From positions 12,648,998 to 12,712,997 of the forward strand of contig NC_088791.1 in NCBI RefSeq assembly GCF_011386835.1: 64,000 nucleotides of DNA. The letters run 5' to 3'. The position numbers and the translations under genes were made by a program. This document shows positions 1 through 10,238 of the stretch, piece by piece. How positions within the stretch are numbered: position 1 is the first letter of the stretch; the number at the start of each line of letters is the position of its first letter. The notes under the pieces are model-generated. The model searched no databases. It saw only the letters and a list, made by a program, of their open reading frames with translations, and was not told where the DNA came from. The DNA is from Chrysemys picta bellii. Its lineage: Eukaryota; Chordata; Testudines; Emydidae.

Positions 1-818
1 GCCCCCACTGCCATCAGTGGCAAACCTCCCACTGATCTCAATGGGGGCAAGATTGGGCCATCCAGTGGGAATTTGAAGGCCACTACGTCCATGGAAGACT
101 CCCATTGACTTCAAAGTGCATGAGATCAGGTGCTAAAAGAGAGCGGTTTTCTGGATCAGGCCCTCATAGCCGATTTAAAGTGAAACAAGACGTTCCAGTG
201 ACAGTGTGTATTTTCTTACACACAGAGTACGTGCTAAGGCCCCGATCCTGCAAACACATAAGCACAGACTCAGCTTTACTACTGCAGTACCGCCAACCTC
301 AAGCACTCAAAACCACGAGTCAGGCTCTAAAAAGATCCTGTGATTGGGATAAAAAAAATCAAGAGGGTTTTTTTTTTCCACAAAATAATATATTTTGGAT
401 TCTTTTTATTTCCCTTCGGGTTTATGAGCTATTAGAGTGCACTTGCCTCACATTTTCAAGCTTTTCTCTGAAATTCATAAGGTCTAGAAACATACTTTTT
501 TTTTTTTAAATGAAAGCGAAGATTCTCATGCACAAATCTCTTGATTCCAGGAGTTGGGGATTTAAGAAACACATTAAAAAAATCATTCGATTCACGATAA
601 AATTCCGAGAGTTGGCAACCCTGTTTCTTCAAGCAGTCCCAATTGCTCACAGCAATGAAATTAAGCACATGCGTAAGTGTTTGAAGGATCAGGGCCTAAA
701 TTGTTAGCTGTTTGTGTACCAAGCCTGTTGAAGGAAACACACAGTAAAAACCAATAGCCTTTATAGGGATTTCTAAAACATTTTGAAAATCAGAGAGAGT
801 TCGAAAATGGTTCATACT
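1..818. other. Intronic DNA, old dispersed repeats, no gene
   Basis: Contains weak matches to a common repeat with wording like 'actcccattgacttc' and 'ggatcaggccct' (about 30-190), T-runs near 369-377 and 498-507, and a stretch near 520-622 ending 'gagagttggcaacc' that resembles 13467-13500. Open frames here lack codon structure and known domains. Confidence 0.5.
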
Positions 819-1065
819 AGGGCTGGTTGGGAAAAAAAGGGAAGCCGGTATTTCAAAAAAATTGTCCCTTTTTTTCCTCTTTTTTCCCCATTCAAAAAAC
901 TGCAAAAATTTGAAATTCAAACTTCAGCCAGCATTAGGGTTGATCAACAAAATGGAGAGGAGGGTTGGAATCACAATATTTCTTTTGTAATTTGTTCCCT
1001 TATATTTTTAATATTTAAAAAAATAAGTTTGAAATTGTGTAACATGAAAATTTTCAACCAGCTCT
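819..1065. mobile_element. Short inverted-repeat element, 'agggctggttgg' family
   Basis: The left end agggctggttgg and the right end caaccagctct are inverted repeats of each other. The interior is rich in runs of A and T (aaaaatttgaaattcaaa). No clear target duplication remains. A second member with the same end wording is at 15448-15957. It is probably a non-autonomous DNA transposon; its superfamily is not determined. Confidence 0.5.
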
Positions 1066-1192
1066 GTGAATAGTTGATACATCTCAGTGCAATACATTTG
1101 CTTACAGTATTAGCAACTTTCTTATTGTATTTATTAAATGCATCCATACAATCTCTTAAAGGATCATGTCATGGCAAAATGCTGTTTCTAAA

Positions 1193-1392
1193 TATATCTC
1201 TACCCCGATATAACGCTGTCCTCAGGAGCCAAAAAATCTTACCGCGGTATAGGTGAAACCGCGTTATATCGAACTTGCTTTGATCCACCGGAGTGCGCAG
1301 CCCCACCCCCCCACCCCCCGGAGCGCTGCTTTACCGCATTATATCCGAATTCGTGTTATATCGGGTCACGTTATATCGGGGTAGAGGTGTAT
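1193..1392 (+). mobile_element. Non-autonomous Tc1/mariner-like element, copy A
   Basis: A roughly 200-base element has ends reading TATCTCTACCCCGATATAAC and GGGGTAGAGGTGTA, terminal inverted repeats next to TA dinucleotides. The interior repeats 'cgttatatcg' several times and has a GC-rich centre. The reverse-oriented copy at 29322-29512 aligns along its whole length. The TA target suggests Tc1/mariner or pogo mobilisation; no transposase is present. Confidence 0.8.
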
Positions 1393-2083
1393 AACAATAT
1401 CACGGAATTCTGATTTAATGTCATTTTTCTTCCATACAATTGCTTCAGTGCAATAAAACATTCCTTAACATCAAAGGATATAGTAACACCGTAATGACTT
1501 AATTTATTATAATAGATGCCTGGCAATTATAAAGCTAATATTGCTTCTCTGATCTGCATGCTAGAAGCTAAGCCAAACAATCAGTTGTCATTTTTCCATG
1601 AGAGCAGAATGCTAACATTAACATTTGGATTGTATTGAGTATTCATTTTGAAAGTACAGCAAGAACCCTTTTATGAACAGCTCCAGTACAGAAAATTACC
1701 TTGTTAAATCAATATGCAATGATAACAATGATCTGCAGTGCTGATTAACAGTAATTCTATTTACCAGTGGGTTACAAACACAGCATGACGTACTGTATTA
1801 CCCACATACCTCGCACATAACAGAGCATAACACCATTAAACACAAGATTGCAAACGGTTTCTATCCAAGCTGCTGTTTCCTCCCTCCACACTTCTGCCTT
1901 GTTGCCTGCCGGTTTCTTCTACCAACATCAAAGGAGGTAGGGTAGAGCCTACAAGCGACATGGGGGCTTATTCTGATCCCATTCACATGGTTTGGAATTG
2001 CACCAGTGTGAGATAGGAGTCAATCCCTTAGGCTTTCGGCATATTCTAGCCGGGAGCGTGAAAGTGACTGTGGATGATCATCT
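1393..2083. other. AT-rich intronic DNA, no gene or recognised repeat
   Basis: Low-complexity-free, AT-rich sequence with no SINE, CR1 or inverted-repeat ends that I can recognise. It lies about 0.8 kb beyond the donor side of the 2888-2976 exon. Confidence 0.4.
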
Positions 2084-2324
2084 AAGGTTATGTCTACACT
2101 ATACCTTATGTCGGCATAACTTAGGTCACGTAGGGGTGTGAATAAATCACCCGGAGTGGCATAAGTTACACCAACATAAGCGCCAGTGTGGACAGCGCTG
2201 AGCTTCTGCCGCCCACGGGGGCTGGAGTAGGTAAGCCGCTGGGAGAGCTCTCTCCACCTTAGAGCGGCTACATTAGAGACCTTACAGCTGCACCGCTGTA
2301 AACCTGCTAGTGTAGCCATGCCCT
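2084..2324. mobile_element. Inverted-repeat element, 'ttatgtctacact' family
   Basis: The left end aaggttatgtctacact and the right end agtgtagccatgccct mirror each other. The interior carries 'gtcggcataactta', 'cgccagtgtggacagcgct' and 'gagagctctctcc', wording I associate with an abundant turtle inverted-repeat element. The overlapping 164-codon minus-strand frame is a chance frame inside it. Confidence 0.6.
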
Positions 2325-2516
2325 GTTTCTTTGAATGTTTAGGATTTTTGGCCTTGTGGACTGAAAAACCCTGGCGATATTCTACTAAGTCTACCCTGTG
2401 GCTAACTAGTGAAGTACCCGCACTCTTTAAAAATGAATGCATGTGTTTGTGACTTGCACGAGTGGGCAGAAACAAAGCGATCAAAGCGAGGAGTATCTTG
2501 AAATGCATCTGCATTG

Positions 2517-2777
2517 TTAAGCTAGCTAGCTCTCCTTAAGTTAGTGCGCTAAAAATAGCAGTGTAGATGTTGCGGCAAGGGTGGCGGCTCAGGTAGCAGC
2601 CCAAGACCATGCCCGCCTGGCCCCCGGGGTCCAAGCTGAGGTGGTTACCACAAGCCGCTGCCCCGCTGTGATAGCCTCACCTCTATTTTTAGCGCGCTAA
2701 CTTAAGCAGAGCTAGTGCAAGTCTATCTACCTATGCCAGGATCACACCTCCCAAGTGTAGTGCAGACACACCCTAAA
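2517..2777. mobile_element. Inverted-repeat element with 'gcgctaaaaatag' arms
   Basis: The left part reads 'ttagtgcgctaaaaatagca' and the right part 'ctatttttagcgcgctaact', giving long internal arms around a GC-rich centre. The right end 'gcagacacaccctaaa' belongs to the same 'gtctacac' end group as neighbours. The left end seems truncated. Relatives: 5177-5501 and 41531-41735. Confidence 0.6.
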
Positions 2778-2887
2778 GGGATACACAGACATTGCAAGTA
2801 CAGAGCCCTATATTTTCATGGTTGAACATCGCTATAATATAAATACAGTGCCACGTTATTAAATATAAACTGCAATCTAATACATAC

Positions 2888-2976
2888 GCCTTCCAGTAAA
2901 TTTGCAGGTGCCGTTCGGGAGCCTGTCAGATCGTGTATAAGAAACGCCGTCCAGTCGGTGTACTTCTCTTTGATTG
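2888..2976 (-). CDS. SFMBT2: SFMBT2 exon following the first MBT core (29 codons plus split codon)
   Basis: The minus-strand exon completes a codon begun at 46292 (G|CA, alanine) and continues [18 protein letters not shown], then [11 protein letters not shown]. This segment matches vertebrate SFMBT2; SFMBT1 is clearly different at the same place. The acceptor reads ccccccctcgcag after a pyrimidine tract and the donor is GTATGTATT starting at 2887. The exon ends in phase 0. The family is a Polycomb-related nuclear protein with four MBT repeats that read methylated histone lysines and a C-terminal SAM domain; partners include YY1. The next exon expected from the family was not found below 2888. 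Confidence 0.95.
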
Positions 2977-3196
2977 CTGCGAGGGGGGGAATAAAAGAAA
3001 CATTTAGCACTGCAGATGACGCCATGTATATTATAAAGCCACTTTCCATGGTCAGGACCAGCATGGCCCTGGGCTTATCGGCTCTGCGCTGTGGTTGTAT
3101 CCAACAGAAAACAGAGCTAAGAGTTTCAAGTTTTAGATGCAAATACAGTTTGCACTATGAAAGAACAGACCCCAGAGAGTCTACACCACACACACT

Positions 3197-3270
3197 GAGT
3201 CAGATCCTCAGCTGATGGAAGTAGGCGTTGCTCCACTGAAGTCAAGGACATTGATTTACACCAAATGAGG
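3197..3270. repeat. Diverged 'cagatcctcagctg' palindromic repeat
   Basis: Starts gagtcagatcctcagctgat and ends ttgatttacaccaaatgagg. It is a degraded member of the palindromic family seen intact at 4382-4469. Confidence 0.5.
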
Positions 3271-3480
3271 AGGTGGATGACCAGCGCCAGCAGCATCTTC
3301 CCAATTACATGCTTCATGTTCCCCACTTAGCCTCACACTTGTATACAAGGTATCTTTGAATGTTTTATAAATCACCCCAGAGGACAAAAGCCACGATCAC
3401 ATCCAATTCATTGACAAGGCATTAATATGGAAACGCCACACAGCATTGTTCCCAGGTAACAGACAAAGCAGCCCTTAGGA

Positions 3481-3791
3481 CAGCGGTAGGCAACCTATGG
3501 CACGCGTGCCGAAGGCGGCATGCGAGCTGATTTTCAGTGGCACTCACACTGCCCGGGTCCTGGCCACTGGTCCAGGGGGCTCTGCATTTTAATTTAATTT
3601 TAAATGAAGCTTCTTAAACATTTTAAAAACCTTATTTACTTTACATACAACAATAGTTTAGTTATATATTATAGACTTATAGAAACAGACCTTCTAAAAA
3701 CGTTAAAATGTATGACTGGCATGTGAAACCTTAAATTAGAGTGAATAAATGAAGACTCGGCACACCACTTCTGAAAGATTGCCGACCCCTG
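3481..3791. mobile_element. Non-autonomous hAT element with perfect 8-bp target duplication
   Basis: The element begins CAGCGGTAGGCAACC and ends GCCGACCCCTG. Both sides are flanked by ccttagga (3473-3480 and 3792-3799), an exact 8-bp target-site duplication typical of hAT transposons. The 311-base interior is AT-rich and has no transposase frame. Confidence 0.92.
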
Positions 3792-3799
3792 CCTTAGGA

Positions 3800-4380
3800 C
3801 CTCACTAACTAGCTAGTGAATAAATATGTTTCTGAAAAGCTAAGGAAGGATTGAACCAAATTCCCTGGAACTTCTATTCTGCTTCACAATATCCGAGCCA
3901 CTATCTTCTAGCCAAACAAAACAAACCTGTATCTTCTTAGGATTCAGCATTAACTAATTTTTGTTACATTTAGGCTGGAATTTACAAAGTCGTCTGTGGG
4001 ATTTAGATACCTAATTCCTTTTAAAAGGAGTAGAAACCGGGCACTCAAGAGCCTTCGGTAACTCAGAAAACCTCAGCCTTAGTACGAAAAACCTCCTGTA
4101 ATTAATCTTGTGTGTCTGCAACTGAGGAGCTCTGAGGATACATTCTAATTTCATCTGCCTATAATTGGGAGTTAGAGATCAGATTTTTTTCTCAGACCTA
4201 ATTTACACAAGGGTTAGATAATATATTGATAAACAGAAATACTGTTATAGTTCTAAACGTAGCAATGTTAGCTGCAAAAGAAAAAAAATTATTGTCAACG
4301 GAAAATTGGAAGCAACTGGATAGAGGATTTAGAGACCATGATCCCCTAGCGGCATGCAGTAACTACAGTGCTAAAAATAC
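3800..4380. other. Intronic DNA without recognised features
   Basis: AT-rich sequence; I see no exon signals, RNA gene or clear repeat ends. Confidence 0.4.
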
Positions 4381-4381
4381 A

Positions 4382-4469
4382 GGGTCAGATCCTCAGTAAC
4401 TGTTGGCTGGCATAGCTCTACTGACATCAATGAAGCTATGCCAGCTTACACCAGTGGAAGATCTGACCC
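4382..4469. repeat. Palindromic inverted-repeat element, intact member
   Basis: The ends gggtcagatc and gatctgaccc are perfect inverted repeats. The interior arms (ctggcatagctctactgac and tgaagctatgccagcttac) continue the palindrome, so nearly the whole 88 bases can fold. Degraded relatives occur at 3197, 37868, 46147 and 50909. It is probably a MITE; no target duplication was resolved. Confidence 0.7.
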
Positions 4470-4470
4470 A

Positions 4471-5176
4471 AACGATGTGGAATCCTTTTGTTTGCGGTTT
4501 CTCAGACTAGCCAAGATAGAGCTTAAAATCCCACTTATAAGTCTTGGAAATCATATCATATTCCTTTGCATTTCTGTACAGCACCTTCCACACTGGATTT
4601 TCTAAGTGCTTTGTAAATATTAATTAGATAGCACACCTGAGAGGTAGGTATAATCCTACAGAAACTGAGGCAGATAGCTGTTGCATGCTAAGTTTCCTGA
4701 CAAGGTGCCTGCCCTTTTGCAGGTGCAATATATACCTGCAAAACTTCTACCTGCTTTTTTTTGCACCTGCAAAACATGTCGTGGCTGCAAATCTGAATGC
4801 TTACACCTCTAACAAGCCCATCTGCACTTGCGGTCGGGTAGCTAGAGCGGCAAGTATTCAAATTGGTACAGCATGTCAAGTGCAGACACAACAGTGCAAA
4901 CGCAAACGTTGCAGGCTCAATTTTCATTTCAAGAGGAGGACTCCAGGCCTCAGCCCTTTTAAACAAGTACCCTTTAGTGACTTGCCCAGGAGTGCCAAGT
5001 CAGTCTATGCCACAGCTCGTACGAGAAATAACTCAGAACTTAAAGCACCATCTTGGGAGCTGATTTTCTCTTACCCTCCGAGGCTCCGCCCACTTTACGC
5101 TGCTCTGGTGGCAGAGAAGGCCCTTAAAGGCTGTTTCTGCAGCAATCACAGGGTACAAGTGCACCTCGCGGAGCTA
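4471..5176. other. Intronic DNA with a chance 167-codon frame
   Basis: Contains a SINE-like scrap 'aaactgaggcagatagctg' near 4662-4680 and an open frame 4685-5188 on the plus strand. The frame has no recognisable domain, lies antisense to the host gene and overlaps a repeat at its end, so I do not call it a gene. Confidence 0.45.
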
Positions 5177-5501
5177 TACCCACACTAGCTTTCATCTAGC
5201 CAGCTCAGGTACCAGAACAGCAAAGCTGCAGCAACCCGGCCTTCAGGGGCAGCTCTACAAGCTCGCCTGGAACCCTGGGTAATCACTTGTGGGGCTAGCC
5301 TGTACTGAAGCCCATGGTGCCACAGCCTCACCCCTCTAGTACCTGAACTAGCTAGATTAAAGCTAGCTTGGCTAGGTCTCTGCAAGCTGCAATCACATCA
5401 CAGAATATCAGGGCTGGAAGGGACCTCAGGAGGGCATCTAGTCCAACCCCCTGCTCAAAGCAGGACCAATCCCTGTGACTGCAATGTAGACATAGCCTAA
5501 G
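5177..5501. mobile_element. 'tagctag / gtagacatagcc' inverted-repeat element, interrupted by CR1
   Basis: Sequence 5177-5399 (acactagctttcatctagcc onward) continues at 5474-5501 (tgtgactgcaatgtagacat), the expected right end of this family. The 74 bases between are CR1. The element is therefore older than that CR1 copy. Confidence 0.6.
5400..5473 (-). mobile_element. CR1 LINE 3'-end fragment, minus strand
   Basis: Carries the complement of the CR1 tail: 'gggctggaagggacctcagg', 'catctagtccaaccccctgc', 'tcaaagcaggaccaat'. Heavily 5'-truncated, as most CR1 copies are, and inserted in an inverted-repeat element. Confidence 0.9.
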
Positions 5502-5709
5502 AGGGCAGAAGTGCTCTCAGGGAAATGCCCCCAGCATACGAAGGCTCCAATGCCCCACACCCAGTCCCAACACAGTGAGCATGTCAGGAGCAGGAAAAGG
5601 GTGTGGCCAGAGTTCATTGCAATGTGGCTCGTTTCTTCCTTCTCACGGCCCACAAGGCAGCATGGGTGTCAGAGGAGCTCAGAATCCTCTCTCGCGGAGA
5701 AGGCCCGCA

Positions 5710-5868
5710 GGCTTGTCTACACATAGAGCTATTCCGGACTTGATGCATGGGTGGACACGCTTATTCTAGAATAGGAATGTCCATACATGAAGCTGCTTAG
5801 GGATAGTTATTGTGCTTTAAATTCACACCCTACATTAATTCAAATTAGCTTTCAAATGTAGACAAGCC
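5710..5868. mobile_element. Short inverted-repeat element, 'ggcttgtctaca' ends
   Basis: The left end ggcttgtctacacat and the right end atgtagacaagcccc are inverted repeats over about 14 bases. The interior is AT-rich with an internal 'ttattctagaataggaat' palindrome. Non-autonomous DNA transposon, family unnamed here. Confidence 0.65.
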
Positions 5869-5870
5869 CC

Positions 5871-7574
5871 CCAAAGTCACCTGAAAGCAATTCTGGCTAT
5901 TGGTGCCAGGTTCCACAGGAGAGTCAAAAGCAACGCATAGTGATGGGTATTGAAGGTGCTGATCGATTTCATTTTATTTGCATGGATGTACAACCTCTTT
6001 CCACTACCCGAAGGCAGTTACAACAATCAAGGCAGTTTCCATATCATATCCAGCTCGGAAGCCCGACTGACTAAGCTCCACAAAAAGGGAAAGAATACAG
6101 CTGCTGCAGGAGTTGGCCTGGCACTACCTTCTTCCTGACCTTCCCCACAAAGTGAAGGCTGGACCGTGTGAGATAATTTATGCCACTTCTCTTGAACAAG
6201 GGCTGGGCCACCCCCTATTTGAAGATTACTGGGCCCAGACTTTGCTCACAGGCTTTCACCAACAAAGGCAGCACAATCCCCAGCGGCCACCAAGAAGTAA
6301 ATTTTTTACACAGATTCGCCACTTCCTGCTCCCTCCCAGGGGAAACCACATTGGGTCACCTGCATTCTGGGCCTTCCTCAACTAAAAGGATTTGCTTCTT
6401 TGTGATTAGGCTGCAGGATACCTGAACCAAAAGCTTCAGGCAGCCCCATAAGATACCAACCCATCATTTTACCCTGCGCTGTACGCAAGGGAAAGTCACC
6501 TGTTAATTCACTGAGAGGAGTGATAATGCTGTTAGCTGGCCTACAGCCAGACTGATGGGAATCCGAAACCTTCTGAGCACTTGCAAATCAGAGCCATTAA
6601 TTTGCCGTCACGCTCATTTCTCCAGAAGTTATGGGGCTTGAGAAAGCAGCGAAATAGCTCCATAATCTGAAATATTAAGGCTATTGCCAGACTTAAATGT
6701 AGGACTAAATTCTGATATTTGGTGGGAACTGAAACGGTCTAGTCTGTTTATCCTGAGTATTTCTGAGACACCTAACGATGCTGCTGCGCTAGGTAAGGAC
6801 CAACTACCAAGGACCTGATCTAGCTCCCATTGAAGTGCGTTGAATGCTCCGGCTGACTTTAGTGGGAACAGGACTGGACCTAAAAGGTGTCAAAAGATTA
6901 AATAATTCCACCAGAGATCCAAAAGCCATGGGCGAGATTGTGCCCTTAGGTACAACTCTGTGTAGGCCACAGCACCCGCAGACTAACCTCTTCTTCTTTC
7001 TTGCTCTGAAGGGGAAGTGATTTACTGCAGCCCTTCACAGATGCAACTTATTCCCCCTCCCCAGCCACCAGAGCATTGGGGAAGGAGGAGCGAGGAGCCC
7101 TGGCTCCACCAAATCTCCGTCCCTTTGCTAAAGGGAGCAGGTGGAATTCAGCCGCTGCACTCCACACAGCACATGAAGATCTGGGTAAGTCTAGCATGGT
7201 AGGCTAGGAAGGGCTAGGGCTACAGTCATGTTAGGGCTATTCACAAGCTGGCCCTAGATCAGTACCGGTTTTCAAGGGCATGGGGGTCAGTGGCATTTCT
7301 ACCATTAGCAATACAGTGATCCATCTTTCGTAGCCGAGATAATACCTCCAGACGCTGTATTTTTCTAACGAGGGATGGCATTCATGATGTGCAGCATTTC
7401 ACATATCCCAGGCACCGGCTGAACATTTACCTAACGACTCCTCTCCCCACCCCCATGAGGCAGAAAACATTTATTCTCCCCAGATGACCCGTCCGGAAAC
7501 TGAGGCATAGAGAGATCAACTCCAAAGTGCCGAACGTGTGCATTCATTTCGAGTGCCCAACGTGAGCCTAATAT
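5871..7574. other. Intronic DNA, mostly unrecognised
   Basis: No exon, RNA gene or clear transposon ends seen. Near 7490-7525 'ggaaactgaggcatagagag' is the complement of a SINE head segment. Frames at 5950-6138, 6113-6385 and 7017-7202 are short and domain-free. Confidence 0.4.
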
Positions 7575-7642
7575 CCAGAGGCGCTCAGCACCCACAACTC
7601 CAAGTGAAGTCAATGAGAGCTGCGGGTGCTCAGCGCCTCTGG
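7575..7642. repeat. Hairpin repeat 'ccagaggcgctcagcaccca'
   Basis: Arms 7575-7596 and 7621-7642 are inverted repeats with about two mismatches, separated by 'actccaagtgaagtcaatga'. A diverged relative is near 42660-42790. Confidence 0.6.
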
Positions 7643-7720
7643 GAAAAAATCAAGCCCAGAGGGTCTCAAGGAGGAGAGCCAAAACCAGAGGCTGCTTTTG
7701 TCCAAGGGGCCTGATCCCTT

Positions 7721-7734
7721 GGGGGGGGGGGGGG
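7721..7734. repeat. Homopolymer of 14 G
   Basis: Uninterrupted run of G immediately before a SINE head. May be polymorphic or an assembly-sensitive site. Confidence 0.9.
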
Positions 7735-7917
7735 ACGATAGCTCAGTGGTTTGAGCATTGGCCTGCTAAACCCAGGGTTGTGAGTTCAATCCCTGAGGGG
7801 GCCATTTAGGGATCTGGGGCAAAAATCTATCTGGGGATTGGTCCTGCTTTGAGCAGAGGGTTGGACTAGATGACCTTCTGATGGCCCTTCCAACCCTGAT
7901 CTGCTAGGATTCTATAA
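7735..7917 (+). mobile_element. tRNA-derived SINE with CR1-like tail
   Basis: The head is a full tRNA-like block: A-box-like 'tagctcagtgg', an anticodon-loop-like 'ctgctaa', and B-box 'gagttcaatcc'. The rest is the CR1 3' end: 'ggggattggtcctgctttga', 'gttggactagatgacc', 'attctat'. Tortoise PolIII/SINEs are known to share their 3' end with CR1 and to be mobilised by it. A minus-strand member is at 33861-34064. Confidence 0.85.
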
Positions 7918-8364
7918 TCCGAAGCTCTTTGAAGCCAACGGGAGTCTATTAACTGATGAGTTTGGGGTTAGCTGCACCGAAGCACTGCCAGGGGAGTCGG
8001 CACCGTTTCACGGTCTGAGCCCCATTTCTCAAAGCCTTGGGCATTTGTCGTGGGGTAGCGCTTTGACCACTGACTCTTAAGCCCCGGGGCGCTGATGGGC
8101 AGGAAAGCAGGCGTATGGGGGGTGATGGCTGCTGAGCAGCATTGAAAAATGCCAGTGAAGCCTCTGTGGCAGACTTAGGCACCTATCTGCCTCTTTAGCC
8201 TGCTAAGGACCTTTCGAAATCTGGCCCCGACATGCCAAAGCCAGTGACAGAGACAGGAGCAAAATTCAGGATTCCCCACACTGGGCTCTTTCCTCTCCTA
8301 CGCTCCTTTAAAAGCCCATTCTCTAATGGTATTTTTACTATGTAGTCAGTTTTACAGAGCCAAA

Positions 8365-8592
8365 TAGGGTGACCAGATGTCCCGATGTTATAGGGGCAGT
8401 CCCGATTTTTGGGTCTTTTTCTTATATAGGCTCTAGAGTGACCAAATCAGGACACAGGGTAATAGAAGCCTATATAAGAAAAAGACACAAAAATCGGGGC
8501 TGTCCCTATAAAATCGGGACATCTGGTCACCCTAGCTCCTATTATCCCCCACCCCCATCCCGATTTTTCACATTTGCTGTCTGGTCACCCTA
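8365..8592. mobile_element. Non-autonomous hAT element with perfect 8-bp target duplication
   Basis: Ends TAGGGTGACC and GGTCACCCTA; flanked by gagccaaa at 8357-8364 and 8593-8600. An inner palindrome with arms 8366-8429 and 8466-8533 repeats the family ends, so the element contains an extra right end 'ggtcaccct' before its true terminus. No coding capacity. Confidence 0.92.
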
Positions 8593-8905
8593 GAGCCAAA
8601 GATCTTCCAAATGTATTTAAATTAGCAAAATTAAAAGTACTAGTATAAAATAATGATTAAACTAGTCTCTAACTTCCCGATATCTTATGTAGCACCATTT
8701 TTGCATCAATTTCTCTGGCAGAACCAGGAGCTTTATGGCCTTTAAAATATTTAAAGCACAGCAATAACCGGAAAAGACACTACTTATAAATGCCTTCTTT
8801 TTTCACCATTCCTGATCTCTGTTCTATTCCTGCCTGCTTGCTTTAGTGTCAGAAACTCTGGTCTAATCTGCAACACCAGTGGGAACACAGGAATTGGCAT
8901 ACAGA

Positions 8906-8985
8906 ATCAAATCAGAACAATGGTCCGGTTGGTCTAGTATCCTGTCTCTAATAACGGGTGAGTGGCAGATTCATCAAAGGAAGCT
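8906..8985 (-). mobile_element. CR1 3'-end scrap, diverged
   Basis: 'caatggtccggttggtctag' and 'tatcctgtct' match, with changes, the CR1 terminal wording seen at 56440-56490 (ggtccatctagcccagtatc). Confidence 0.55.
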
Positions 8986-10238
8986 AGCCGATCTACGGGA
9001 CAGCAAGCTGGAGTGTATTCTGGCTCACACGTCAAGCAAGTTGTCAGCCCAGTTCTGACTGTCGAAGCTTTGTACTTAGTGATGATGTGGGATGCAGAGA
9101 GAGCCCAGTTTGGAATTTTCAGAGCTGGCAGGCAGAAAAAAACCCCACCCAGCGTTTTCCAAATCACCTAGTGATTTTGGTTGCATCAATTTTCCGGTGC
9201 CCAGTTTTCAGAAAGTGCTGAACACCCACCCCCTTGTAAATCAAGCCCCTTTTAAGGTGTCTCAAAATCACAACTCGCTTTTTAAAATCTTGGCCTTTGT
9301 TTTTTTTACACTGATTCCTACCAACCCAACAGCAGTTACCTGTCTTCCTCACTGTCATCTCTTTTAGGCCTTTGTCCTAACTGCTCTCATTTTCTTTTTT
9401 CTAAATAGTGATCCATGGGACTGAGGTAACTTTTTGTGTCTCTTCCTTCGACAGGGACATGTTTATTGCAGACTCTTCTTAGGTTCTCCCATACAGGACC
9501 TGTCACGCTGAATCTATCTGTAGGCTCTAAGCCAACTTCTGCCATTTCACGGGAGTCAGATTGAACAAAGAAAGCCAGCTCATCAAATTCTTTCAAACAG
9601 CTTTATTTCATCCAGCCTGGTAGTTCTCTACTCATAATTCACTACAGAAGCAATGCATTACCAAGTGATCATTGAAGCCCTTAGACAGAGTCCCACGGAT
9701 TTTTGGGGGGGGGAAGGGGAAGGAGAGTGTAGCCAACTGATTCAAAGCCACGCAGACAGCATTGCATGTTCACTTTGGTGGGGGGTTTTAATTAACTGCC
9801 CTAATCCAAACTCTGATCACAATGCATTTATAGTCTCATCGCCTCTTTGAAAGCCATTCAGCATTACTTCTGTCTGGACTGTGTGCGACTTAGACAGACA
9901 AGGTGGGCGAGGTAATATCTTTTATTGGATCAACAGCACTGTATAAGACTTATACCGACAGGAAACATCCTTTGCTTTGTAAATGCAATAGATTTCCGGT
10001 TCAGAGACTTTAAGATGGTTTTGTGGGGCTGGAGACTCTGATCCTGTGTTCAGTGTGTGAATTCACTCTAGGTAGGGATGAGCGCCCAAGGTCGTCTGCA
10101 TCATTTAACCCTCTGCAGTGAAGCTGTGCCCGGGATCCCTCCCAAAGAGACCTATGCACAAAAATGGGGGGTGGATCTAAGTAGGCCAGCAGACAAGGTA
10201 GCATTCAAGGTGGGCTGGGGTGGACTACAATGGAACTA
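8986..10238. other. Intronic DNA with old repeat remnants
   Basis: Apart from a Penelope-like scrap at 9897-9936 I recognise nothing. Short frames lack domains. Confidence 0.35.
9897..9936 (-). mobile_element. Fragment of the Penelope-like dimer family
   Basis: 'caaggtgggcgaggtaatat' and 'cttttattggatcaac' match the left end of the element at 30650-31034. Confidence 0.6.

Noticed and set aside
2020..2514. 164-codon minus-strand frame, same strand as SFMBT2
   Set aside because: It covers the inverted-repeat element at 2084-2324; the expected next SFMBT2 exon wording is not in it.
4685..5188. 167-codon plus-strand frame
   Set aside because: Antisense to the gene, no domain, and runs into a MITE at its end.
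7735..7805. Possible functional tRNA gene
   Set aside because: The A- and B-box regions are good but the sequence continues directly into a CR1-like tail, so it is a SINE head.
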